From NCBI RefSeq assembly GCF_032854445.1, contig NC_088300.1, positions 36,313,608-36,377,607 on the forward strand: a DNA stretch of 64,000 nt. The letters run 5' to 3'. Numbering within the stretch: position 1 is the stretch's first letter; each line of letters starts with the position of its first letter. The position numbers and the translations under genes were made by a program. A model generated the notes under the pieces. The model was not told the origin of the DNA and did not search any database. It saw only the letters and a program-made list of their open reading frames with translations. Origin of the DNA: Liolophura sinensis (taxonomy: Eukaryota; Mollusca; Polyplacophora; Chitonida; Chitonidae). Below are positions 10,501-20,086 of the stretch, one piece after another.

Positions 10501-13328
10501 TGACTCCTCCGTGGATCGCTGAAGGGAACAGATATATCCTCACGGCCTATTTCGTTGATCCAGGTAGTTTAATCATAATAAATAACTATTTATTTATTTA
10601 TTTGATTGGTGTTTTACGCCGTACTCAAGAATATTTCACTTATACGATGGCGTCCAGCATTATGGCGAGCGGAAACCGGGCAGAACCCGGGGGGAAAACC
10701 CACGACCATCTGCAGGTTCCTGGCAGACCTTCTCACTTACGGCCGGAGAGGAAGCCAGCATGAGCTGGACTTGAACTCACAGCGACCGCATTGGTGAGAG
10801 GCTCCTTGGTCTACGCTGCGCTGGCGTCATAAATAACAATTCAGGTTTATTATGATCGATAAAATATTACCGAAGACAAATTTGCTCGGTGCCAGTCTCT
10901 TTTGAAGCACCATTAAGCTTGAATTAGCTTTAGGTTTGAATCACACAAAAGGTCAACGTAATCAGAAGTAAGGGAAGAAACTCATTATGGATACAATGTG
11001 CTGGCAAATGTCAGTTACATACATATATGCATGTACATACAAAACAAAGCGCCAAGCATCTTCCAAAATCTGTGATTGTACATTGTAAGTACTGAATGGT
11101 GTGTTTGGTAAAATTTCAAATATTTGAATGGAGGCGCTTGACGTTTTATAACGTATATAGATTTAAATTCATGTCCGTGTTAATATAACTGGCTTATGTA
11201 ACTAAAGACGGTTTTCTTCATTCCGGTTTGTTTATTTAGCTTCAATCTGCACCTCTGGTCGTACTTCGGCAATGTACGAATCCCAGGGCACAGGAACTGG
11301 ACTTTACATTCAGAATGGAACTGACCCAGTACACAATGTCTTAAGCATACCCCATCAAGAGGCCGCAATAGCCAACACAAAGTGGACAAAAGGAAAATGC
11401 TTCAAGACGATGGGTAAGATTATGGTATTATTCTACACAGAGAATGAATGAACGATTATGCCTTAACGCCTCAATGGGTAATGGGTAACTTTACGCATAG
11501 AAAAGACAGCCTTTTACTTTAGTTCGTGCATGTACTTATAATTCTTATAATGGAATAGACAGTTATAGCCTTAAATAGAATAGACAGTAACAGTCTTACA
11601 GTCGAATAGGCAGTTATAGTCTTATAGCCAAATAGACAGTTATAGTTTTATGGTCGAATATACAGTTGCAGTCATATGGTAGAACAGACATATGGTCGGA
11701 GAGGCTTCCTCTCCGGCCGTGCATAGGAATGTCTGCCACCAACAGTCGTGGATTTCCCCATGGCTCTGTCCAGTTTCCTCTCACCATATTCTTGAGTCAA
11801 ATAAACAAATCGCAGAATAGACACTTATAGCCCCATGTCGAATACACAACTATTATAGTCACACAGACAGTTATAATCTTGTGGTCAAATGAATAGTTAT
11901 ATTTCAGTAATAGTCTTACAGTCGAATAGACAGATATATGCCTATTGAGGAACAGACAGTGGGCTGTGACAGGGTGGTAATTGTGATGACCATTAAAATC
12001 GGTCGCCAAAGGCACCCGGTTTTCTCTAACCATAAAACTGACCGCCATCCTACCAGTGAAAAATTCTTAAGTGTTATGCAAAACATCAGTAGAATCAATA
12101 GATAGACTTAACAGATCAATAATATTAATAAATAAATATATGTGAAATATCCTTCGTGTTCCGCGTTAAATACCAATTAATAGATCAATAATAACAAAGC
12201 CTTACACTGAACAGCTAATTCTAATAATAAGCTAAATAATTTGGGCATGCACTGGTTTTGTAGGAATGCACTACTGGTACAATCTTCGTGAGGACATGAG
12301 TTGTGACGACTTCCAACCAATCTTCCTTCTCTATAATAACGGGAAATTGAACGCCTTCGGATGGGCCATCAATGCGGATCTCCAGTCACACCGCTTCGAG
12401 CATCCTCCACTGGCGTCTATTGGGGTATGGTTTTTAGCTGGATTCAATACGTTTGAAATGTTTTATTTATTTATTTATTTGATTGGTGTTTTACGCCGTA
12501 CTCAAGAATATTTCACTTATACGACGGCGGCCAGAATTATGGTGGGGGGTGTGTGTGTGGGGGGGGGGGGGACCGGGCATCGCCCGGGGGAAACCCCACG
12601 ACCATCCGCAGGGTGCTGAGAAACCTTCCACGTACAACCGGAGAAGAAGCCAGCATGAGCGGGACTTGAACTCACAGGGACCACATTGGTGAGACGCTCG
12701 TGGGTCATTACGCTGCGCTAGCGCGCTAACCAACTGAGCCACGGAGGCCCCGTTTAAAATGACAAAAAGAGTGCCAGAAAGTTATATACCACTTAATCAT
12801 ATAAATACTAAGTAAATACTAAGTTGTAAATAACACTTCTTTTCACTAGCGGTTCTGCAAATAACACAGTCTTTTATTATACTTAGAATAATAAAAGACT
12901 GAAAACATAGAGAGTAAAACCACAGCAGCGACGACAATGAACAGGTGATAATAGTAACAAATTACACGCTTCCCGCACCATGGCTGAATGGTGCGAAACA
13001 GACAAGGGAAACTGTGCTGGTTAAGGATTCAGCTGGAAAAAAACTATCAAGAGCATCACTAGCCAGTCAACGAATACAGTTGGAAAAAAAACTACGAACA
13101 GCATTACCAGTCAGTGAAAGAATTTAGCTGGAAAAAACTATCAACAGCATCACTAGTTAGTCGGGTTACTAAATAAAGGAACCTCACCCAGCTGAGTCAA
13201 ACATTTGCTGTGACTTTTTATTCCAGGCGTTCATGGAGGTTCCGCCTAAGTGTCTGGCATCTCAGGGACGTTTGTCCACCATGCACATCTATATGACAGA
13301 CAACCCTGTCCTGCACGACTGGTGCTAA
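4514..13328 (+). CDS. S1: secreted cysteine-rich protein of unknown family, 8 exons, 281 aa
   Basis: Exons: 4514-4583, 5111-5131, 6046-6153, 6913-7019, 10461-10563, 11240-11413, 12264-12424 and 13227-13328. They total 846 nt; every junction is GT-AG and phases agree (1,1,1,0,1,1,0), giving an open frame of 281 codons ending in TAA. The protein starts with a hydrophobic signal peptide (MLLYLGLALILCQSNA), then DKWDALK from a 21-nt microexon, a MPRTVGEA block, an AVMLLYDRHGYIAGIQVG block, a TAYFVDP block, GTGTGLYIQNGTDP with one N-glycosylation sequon, GMHYWYNLRED, and a C-terminus ending in DWC. Six cysteines remain after the signal peptide, suggesting three disulfides. I do not recognise the family and assign no enzymatic role. 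Exon 1 could instead end at the GT in GGTAAT at 4571, 12 nt earlier in the same phase. Exon 3 ends in a splice donor that is tandemly amplified. A partial, broken copy (S2) follows. An AATAAA lies 57 nt after the stop. Confidence 0.82.
6117..6657 (+). repeat. Minisatellite of exon end plus splice donor, 41 bp x about 13
   Basis: The unit, about AGGATTCTCACAAGAGACG / TCCAGATGTGAAG / GTGAGTAAC, is the last 37 nt of S1 exon 3 plus its 5' splice site. Copy 1 is the real exon end (donor GT at 6154-6155). Copies 2-12 are nearly identical, alternating GACG/GGCG and GTGAAG/GTAAAG. Copy 13 (6616-6657) is diverged. Most copies keep GTGAGT; one has GTGAAT and one GTGGGT. Reading past the first donor meets TAA in frame at 6159-6161, so only the first donor gives a full-length product. 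The matching exon in S2 has a single donor and no array. Confidence 0.9.
7370..7672 (+). repeat. 30-bp minisatellite in S1 intron 4
   Basis: About ten units of the type TAAAACATCAGCTCGATACT / TTGGAAAGGC with substitutions and small indels. Because the unit is a multiple of three, it gives repetitive open frames on both strands. These have no splice context or codon signal and I do not treat them as genes. Confidence 0.85.
9220..9830 (+). repeat. 68-bp tandem repeat, about 9 copies, in S1 intron 4
   Basis: Units run from TCAAATCCAGTTTTCATTAT through TTAAATCTGTGTAGTATACA to CGCCATAAATCATA. Two variants largely alternate, one with ATAGCCCATTTGTTAAATC and one with TTGTCCAGTGTTAAATC, suggesting a higher-order unit of about 136 bp. 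Confidence 0.88.
10587..10828 (-). repeat. SINE-A copy in S1 intron 5
   Basis: On the + strand the element begins with its TTTA-rich tail, then TTTGATTGGTGTTTTACGCC, and ends in a head-proximal GACCGCATTGGTGAGAGGCT block and GCTGCGCTGGCGTC. The tRNA-like head lies to the right, so the element is on the minus strand, with the head truncated. Flanking direct repeats ATAAATAAC at 10578-10586 and 10829-10837 are a target-site duplication. Confidence 0.82.
11575..11955 (+). repeat. Degenerate roughly 30-bp repeat in S1 intron 6, interrupted by a SINE-A piece
   Basis: Loose units of the type GAATAGACAGTTATAGTCTTA occur at 11575-11696 and again at 11812-11955. The gap is filled by a rearranged SINE-A fragment on the + strand. 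Confidence 0.65.
11697..11812 (+). repeat. SINE-A fragment, rearranged
   Basis: GGCTTCCTCTCCGGCCGTGC, GTCGTGG.TTTCCCC, GTTTCCTC.CACCATA and ATTCTTGAGT...AAATAAACAAAT are SINE-A blocks in + orientation with internal deletions. Confidence 0.65.
12461..12751 (-). repeat. Full-length SINE-A with tRNA-like head, in S1 intron 7
   Basis: This is the most complete copy, about 290 bp. Read on the minus strand it begins GGGGCCTCCGTGGCTCAGTT with GGTTAGCGCGCTAGCGC (A-box-like), has GAGTTCAAGTCCCGCTC (B-box-like), a body, and a TAAATAAATAAA tail. Flanks GTTTGAAATG (12451-12460) and GTTTAAAATG (12752-12761) are a 10-bp target-site duplication with one mismatch. It starts 36 bases after the exon 7 donor. 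The body also holds an expanded G run near 12558. Confidence 0.92.
12909..12960 (+). repeat. R3 dispersed repeat, short fragment
   Basis: GAGAGTAAAACCACAGCAGC and GACGACAATG...GTGATAAT match the first 50 bases of the R3 copy at 23010. Confidence 0.5.
13027..13165 (+). repeat. Three-copy repeat of about 55 bp in S1 intron 7
   Basis: Three units share TTCAGCTGGAAAAAAACTA, then TCAACAGCATCACTAG and CAGTCA, with substitutions. Confidence 0.75.
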
Positions 13329-13384
13329 GTCTCCAGATCGTAGAACACCGACCAGTCTGTATAAGACAATATCTCATGTAAATG

Positions 13385-13390
13385 AATAAA
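13385..13390 (+). other. Polyadenylation signal of S1
   Basis: AATAAA 57 nt downstream of the S1 stop codon, the first canonical hexamer after the stop. Confidence 0.6.
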
Positions 13391-14147
13391 AATGGAGTTA
13401 CCAACATTAAGTCGGCGTTTGTTTCATTTGTGCTTATGTTTGACCCTGGCACTTACATATAATACGGCGCCATGATCATAAACATCATTGTTTCATGCTA
13501 GAGAATCGTGATGAAATGTCGGGTTCGAACGATCTTCCTGGAGTACCTTTAAAGGTGAAGGTATAAATGAATTAAAACTGTTTTGAGGTAAACCAAGTAC
13601 ATGTATAACGTGTGCTTCATGTAGCGCAACACGCAATTCACGTGCTATCATTGGGCTTACAGCTATATGCTTCCGGCTTTAACCTCAGGCTTTAACCTCA
13701 TCAGCTAGTCAGCAAGACTTCATCAATCTTTTGATCGGATTTAATTTCACAGTTAGGCCAAACATGTAAATTAGGGTGGAATTATTGTTTCAGCTGTTGT
13801 AGCTACAAGGACCCATGGCACTAAACCTTTTAGTCAGTTTTGCTGTAGCTAATTTAGATGTTTTCAGGTTAGACAGGTGTTAATATGTTGGCTTTTGCTC
13901 TGCTGTTAGCTGTGCCGCTGACATGTAATGCTGGTTTGTTTGGTAAGTAAAGGCTTTACTTACTTCAAATTCGGACAATATCTAGGAAGCAAGGTTTTTA
14001 TTTTACCCTTGACTGTAAGGGACTTAAATTACGCATAGTATATACCTAATCTATTTTTAATATATTTCGATATTGTTTTACACCATATGCCATTTAATCA
14101 CGTCCAGCTAATATTAGAAGGTTGATGACATAATTTTTTGATTCTTT

Positions 14148-15180
14148 AATAAGACAGAGGCGTGGATTAATAAATAAGTCAGAGGCGTGGATTACTAAAT
14201 AAGACACAGGCGTGGATTACTAAATAAGACACAGGCGTGGATTAATAAATAAGACACAGGCGTGGATTACTAAATAAGACACAGGCCGTGGATTAATAAA
14301 TAAGACACAGGCGTGGATTACTAATAAGACACAGGCGTGGATTACTAAATAAGCCACAGGCGTGGATTACTAAATAAGCCACAGGCCGTGGATTAATAAG
14401 CTAGAAACATGGATTAATAAGTTAGAAGCATGGGATAATAAAAAAAGTGAGAAGCATGGAGTAATCAGCCAAAAGCATGGATTAGTAAAATAGAAGTATG
14501 GGATAATAAATAAGTGAGAAGCATGGAGTAATCAGCCAAAAGCATGGATCAATAAGCTAAAAGTGTGGTGATAATAAATAAGTCAGAAGCATGGATTAAT
14601 CAGCCAAAAGCATGGATCAATAAGCTAGAAGTGTGGGATAGTAAATAAGTCAGAAGCATGGATTAATCAGCCAAAAGCATGGATCATAAGCTAGAAGTGT
14701 GGGATAGTAAATAAGTTAGAAGCATGGATTAATCAGCCAAAAGCATGGGTCAATAAGCTAGAAGTGTGGGATAATAAATAAGTCAGAAGCATGGATTAAT
14801 CAGCCAAAAAGCATGGATTAATAAGCTAGAAGCGTGGGATAATAAATAAGTCAGAAGCATGATTAATCAGCCAAAAGCATGGGTCAATAAGCTAGAAGTG
14901 TGAGATAATAAATAAGTCAGAAGCATGGATTAATCAGCCAAAAGCATGTGATCAATAAGCTAGAAGTGTGGGATAGTAAATAAGTTAGAAGCATGGATTA
15001 ATCAGCCAAAAGCATGGATCAATAAGCTAGAAGTGTGAGATAATAAATAAGTCAGAAGCATGGATTAATCAGCTCAAAAGCATGGATCAATAAGCTAGAA
15101 GTGTGGGATAGTAAATAAGTTAGAAGCATGGATTAATCAGCCAAAAGCATGGACTAGTAAGCTATAGGTGTGGGTTAAAT
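14148..15180 (+). repeat. Composite minisatellite of about 1 kb in S2 intron 1
   Basis: The first part (to about 14395) is a 25-26-bp repeat of the type AATAAGACACAGGCGTGGAT / TACTA. It passes into a longer unit of about 63 bp built from related subunits (AAGTCAGAAGCATGGATTAA, TCAGCCAAAAGCATGGATCA, ATAAGCTAGAAGTGTGGGAT) repeated about ten times. All subunits share a GTGGAT or ATGGAT core. Confidence 0.9.
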
Positions 15181-16587
15181 GAACAAGCATGGATTCAGTG
15201 ACTTAACTGGGCACAACTACGTTCCATAAAATTAAAAATCTATCTTATGGACGACTGGCCTAAATCGGTCTCACAACAAAACATTGGTCAGTTGGGTCGC
15301 TTAGCCAGATCTTCTTTTGTATGGATTAGCAAGGATTCCGTTTTTATTTTAAGAACCTTTGTAGGGGACAGGATTATCCAATTTTAGAACCACATGCCCG
15401 GGCACATTTGATTGAAAAACACTATAGCCTCTGAGAGACAACAAGTTAGTTTGAAACCTGTTGTTGTGCAATGCTCGTCTGGTGGGAGTATATTGAAGAA
15501 AATATTTTGAAAAACTCTCAGCTAATCAAAAACTATGACTTTCTGCAATATTTTCTCATCGATTTCATGTATTATTTTGGTTCAGTCCTCAATTTGTGTC
15601 TGATTTTTGAAAGAATATCATTCACTGGTATGCATAAATTAATGATAAAATTAACACCAAATGCTTTGAGATTCTCCCTGAAAAGTTTTCATTTTGTTTA
15701 ATTCAGACAAATGGAATGATGTACAAGTTAAGGATATTCTTTTATATGTAAGCTGTCATCAACAAAACGTTTGTCTGCAGTTTTTATGGCGCGTTAAACA
15801 CGTTGAATGTTTGAGCATATACTGTGGGCAGTTTTATACTGTAACTAATCCAGCCCCGACAATTTTACTCACATTTGCAAGATATCACTTTTAATATAGA
15901 CACACACACTTTCATGAACACACATGCTGGGAGTGTTTTACTGTGTGCCGACATTCACATGGGTTCCATTTAATGGCGTCCATTTTGACAGTATGCCCAG
16001 AACACACTAGGATGCTGTGGACGAGGGTTTCATACTGAACCCGGCTTCTTGCGAGGGTAAGTATAGAACGCCGTATCACGTTCACAAAGCAACAGGAAAT
16101 ATGGCGAGTCTATAAAACCCTTGTCCAAAGATAACAGTATTGAATTACACATGATGTAAATTTTGAGGAATTTTAATTCCATGAAAGAAACGCCTTGTCA
16201 ACTTTCTGTTTTATTACATTCCGAATGTTACAAAGGATGCATATACATATTAAGCTAAAGGACCGCGTCTACTTGACGTCACGAACACACATGGCGACGT
16301 GGCGACGTCATGGCGACGAAATTGCACAAAGTGCTGGTTGTCATGGTAGTTACACGTCTTTAGCGACAAGTGGGCTTCACGCAAATGGCCCTGGATGTTG
16401 GCATACACGTTACTATACAAGTGTGTTTTTGTTGCTCTGCACAGTTGGTGAAGATCACTCACATGTTTATTGACCAATGTATTGGTGTTGCACATTTGGT
16501 AGACTTGGCAATAAGATAATAAATGGCTTCAAGCACAGAGAGTAGAGCAACATGAGTTTTACACTTGGAATATCCTAGCTCAATATA

Positions 16588-16850
16588 AAAAAAAACAGCA
16601 ACGACAATGTGATAACCCACAAATGGTCTAACGTCACTGGTGAAGTGCGGCCTCGTGTCAATTTACCTCAGTTTGGGCTTTATTCTATCTGATAATGTAA
16701 ATGTTTTATTAGAAGAAACTCACACGCCCGTTGCACACTGGGTTTAAAATATCACTTTAGAAAAAATGGACTGTAGTTCGAACTATCTTTAGACTAGAGG
16801 CGTTATACAGAGAAACATTAAAACAACATAAAGATGAATGGAAACTACAG
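16588..16850 (+). repeat. R3 dispersed repeat
   Basis: Shares blocks with 23010-23330 and 43692-43995 in the same order: CAGCAACGACAATGTGATAA, AATGGTC..AC..TCACTGGTGAA, TCAATTTACCTCAGTT, TTTATTCTA and GATAATGTAAATG, ending in AACATTAAAACAA. No open frame and no tRNA-like head are seen. Confidence 0.6.
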
Positions 16851-17344
16851 GTAGTGTTGTCAACCTTTGCACTGCTGTTATCTCATCAGCTTCATCATCA
16901 AAGCCTTTCCCGGGACATCACTAGGTAAAAGATGAAGACACTTCTGTCATGTTGTTGTTTGATAAAAATGGATACATCGCCAGTATACAGGTCGGGGTAG
17001 GTCACAATTTCACAGGTAAATAATGGCAAGGCCTGGCGCGCTGCCCCACTTGAATGGTTGCGGATATAAAAGAAAAGAAGACAATACCAACAACTGTGTC
17101 TACATGTATGTATGTTTGGGTTTTTACATAGTATCTAACAATTTTGAGTCATATAACGATAAGATGTGTGCACGTAAACTGTGTCTTATTGGGGCAATTC
17201 ATACCGCAAAAGTGCTACCAGCCCGTTAAGGGTTTAATCTCGGGCATGCCTACATCCAAGCCGGATATCCAACCACTAGACTAACGAAGCGGTTAGTCAA
17301 CAAGTGCGCATGCATTTATCCAAAGAATTTGTACAGGAAATAAC

Positions 17345-17450
17345 AGCAGTGCGGCGCAATGACCCAGGAACCTCCCACCAATATGACCACTGCGAGCTCA
17401 AGTCCAGCTCATGCTGGCTTCCTCTCCGGCTGTACGTGGGAAGTACATCA
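17345..17450 (+). repeat. SINE-A fragment
   Basis: GTGCGGCGCAATGACCCAGG, then GAGCTCAAGTCCAGCTCATG and CTGGCTTCCTCTCCGGCTGT, match the head-proximal half of SINE-A in + orientation. It is truncated before the tail. Confidence 0.7.
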
Positions 17451-18299
17451 TCGCATAAAGTGGCAAATACAAATCGATTAAAAAATTATGAACGAAATCA
17501 ACTGATATATCAAATTCGGTACGAATTTATTTGGTACATTAGAAATACATTTCTTATCTTATGTGACGAAGGGTTATAGCTTTGAAGAAGACAGCGATTG
17601 TACTTAGTAGGAGTATAGGATAGAAAATGTTTTGGTGAAATACAATAAAATTAGACCAAAGCTACGGCTTCGAACGACCCTGTTCAATCCAGTTTTATGC
17701 ACTGAAAAAGCGACCGCTATAGTATAAATGAAACAACTATGATGAATATGGCACTGAACAACAGTCAAATGAAAAAATAACAAATAAATTGTTTGAAGGA
17801 CAGGTGAAATTTTAAAATCTCAAATTATGTTGTTAAAAATTTCGTTCAGACAAAATACATAGGGCCTATATCTGATTGCCATAATGGGCTACCAGTTCAT
17901 ATTCATCTTGAAAATAAATATTCGTTTACTTTACAGCGGAATATAAAACAAAGCCTTTCGCTGCCTTGAAAATTGTGGTTATTCTCATTGCTTATTGATA
18001 TGTGCCTTGTTTATGTGTATGCATATAGACATATATTGTTGGTAAAACAGTGACGAAATGGCACACGTTTTTCTGTTGTACAACAATCTCAGGCTGGTTG
18101 ATCCAATTGGATTTGACAAGCTCGGCATGCACGAGATACATCTGTGTTCACAGTTATGTAAGGGCTCGCGTGTGTGTGCGTGTGTGTAGGTGTGGGTGCG
18201 CGCGCGTTCACGCGTGTGTGTGTTTACGCGTGTGCGTGTGTGTATTTACAGTATGTAGGGATGTGCGATATGCTTAGGTTACTTACATCGTGCATAACA

Positions 18300-18495
18300 A
18301 TTTTTTCATAAAACGACGAAGATTCATTGTGCTCCTATACTGTGTTTTCTTGTGGCAGGGCGGGTCCATGCTGACAAATTAAAGTGCTACCGCCACTGAA
18401 GTGTCATTCCGAAGGCATCAGGCACAAAATCTCACACAGTCACATTTTGCTGATAGAGGGCCAAACAGCCCTTGTCCTCACTCTAATCCCTGAGA
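18300..18495 (-). repeat. SINE-B2 copy, diverged
   Basis: GTGTTTTCTTGTGGCAGGGC, GCTACCGCCACTGAAGTGTC and CAGTCACATTTTGCTGA parallel the minus-strand copies at 50860 and 55930. Confidence 0.55.
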
Positions 18496-20086
18496 GCAAA
18501 ATCTCCGAATATCAGGATGGACGGTCTTACGACTGGATCATCGAAGCGGTTTTTACAATAACGAACAACGAATTTAATATTGGCACACTCAAACATACTT
18601 GTTTAGAGCGAAGTTAAATTGCGGTGACCGAGCCTGCGCTCCTCATGAGACATAAATCTCGTGGGTGTTGGGTTGAGTACATAACCGATATACGAAGAGA
18701 ATCTATAGCATGCACAGCAACATGGACAAAAAGAATAGCAGAAAAACAGATAATTACTAAAGTGATCATATCTGTCCATTTCCGATATAGTGTGTTAATA
18801 TAGTTGTCATCGCTCAGCATTCCCGCGTATACAATCCGGTTTGCAAACAGTGTAAAAGAAATGACTTATTTTAGGCGAGTATAATGTTGCCTATTAGTAT
18901 TGCTGCCACATAGCTAGTGCAGTTCGACCTGCGTCCATTTTCACCTCTGGCAGGAGTTTATCTTCCCGTTCATGATAACGTACAACTTATAACGTCCATT
19001 AATCATATAGCCTCAATCAACTGACATGGACGGAAGTTTAATTAAGGTTTGTAAATTCCACAGATAAAAATCAAAACTTTCTCGCGGAAACACACCATAC
19101 AAAAAGGTTCTGAACAACTGATGCATACAAATAACCAAACGATATGCATTACTGCTGCATACAAATAACCAAACGATATGCATTACTGCGCAGAATGTTT
19201 CCACACTGACGACCGCATACAAATCGTAGTTCAAAATATTCAATAAATTGCGACAAACTGAACGTTTGCTGTATTGCTTCTTGTTTTTTTTTTTGTTTTT
19301 GTTTTTTTTTTTTGTTTTGTTTTGTTTTTGTTTTTTGTTTTTTCATCTACATACGTCTCTGCGTGTTTTGAAGAGGGAAAGTGAGGGAAAATGAATGCAC
19401 GGAGACATTTAGATCCCACCTTCGTGTTAAGCAGCATTTTACTCTGAATGGTTTTGTTAAACTAGAATATGGATGTATTTCAGGAAGCAGAACTTCCACA
19501 GACGAACAAATCATAACGTCAAAATAATTCTAACGACTGACGGTAGCCACTGAGAGGGAATCCCATTCAACCGAATGTTCTATTCGGTGGAGCAGTCATG
19601 CAAGATTTCACTGAACCGTGAAGTAAATGAGAGTGCAACTGACCATGGTCCGCTTTACTGGAGGCGTGACTGTGTACCCTTATTAATCTTAATCAAAACG
19701 CAAAAAAAGTAAACGTGATCGATGATAAAGACACAAACATTAATTCCGTCCACTGAATTCACAGAACCTGCCAGATCCTTCCCTTTTAATGAACAGATTT
19801 TTGCTGCATCTTCACAGCTATGAAAGGCCATCGCACGGAGTAGTCTTGGTCCTTCTTGTACGTGTATTATCCTAGAACAAAATCAAAACTACACGTCACT
19901 CAGCACGTAAATGCTATTAACGGGAACGTTTTAATCAGTTAAGATACGTATTTGTCCATTTTGTTCGTGTGATTTGCTGAACAACCGGTGAAGACCCTGC
20001 TTGGCCGATCGTATACGTCCATAACCAAGTGGTCTGATTGATCAAGGCCTGTACAGCGATACTACTTTAAAGAAGCTACTGACGAT

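Larger units (their letters stand above)
13885..16996 (+). pseudogene. S2: partial, disabled copy of S1 (exons 1-4 only)
   Basis: Four segments align with S1 exons 1-4. Exon 1 (13885-13942) is open, MLAFALLLAVPLTCNAGLFG, with donor GTAAGT. The microexon counterpart begins at 15707 (DKWND) but lacks the expected donor after AAGG. The exon 3 counterpart (15955-16056) has AT at 15953-15954 where S1 has the acceptor AG, and an in-frame TAG at 16008-16010; MPRT and DEGF..CEG flank it. The exon 4 counterpart (16890-16996), the same length as in S1 (107 nt), has TAG at 16922-16924 where S1 has TAC, then DEDTSVMLLFDKNGYIASIQVG-type sequence (positions 16931-16996). I find no match to S1 exons 5-8 downstream. 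Several independent lesions make a functional product unlikely. Confidence 0.8.
16997..20086. other. Intergenic region between S2 and P1, no gene seen
   Basis: Besides the SINE pieces listed separately, it holds a TG/CG-rich simple repeat (18165-18245), a two-copy 34-bp direct repeat (19123-19190) and a T-rich tract (19278-19345). The short open frames show no homology to either gene family. Confidence 0.5.

Noticed and set aside
12491-12742. Open frames on both strands around 12.5-12.7 kb
   Set aside because: They lie wholly within a full-length SINE-A with target-site duplication and an expanded G run.
18165-18245. Cysteine/valine-rich peptide frame
   Set aside because: It is the translation of a TG/CG simple repeat.
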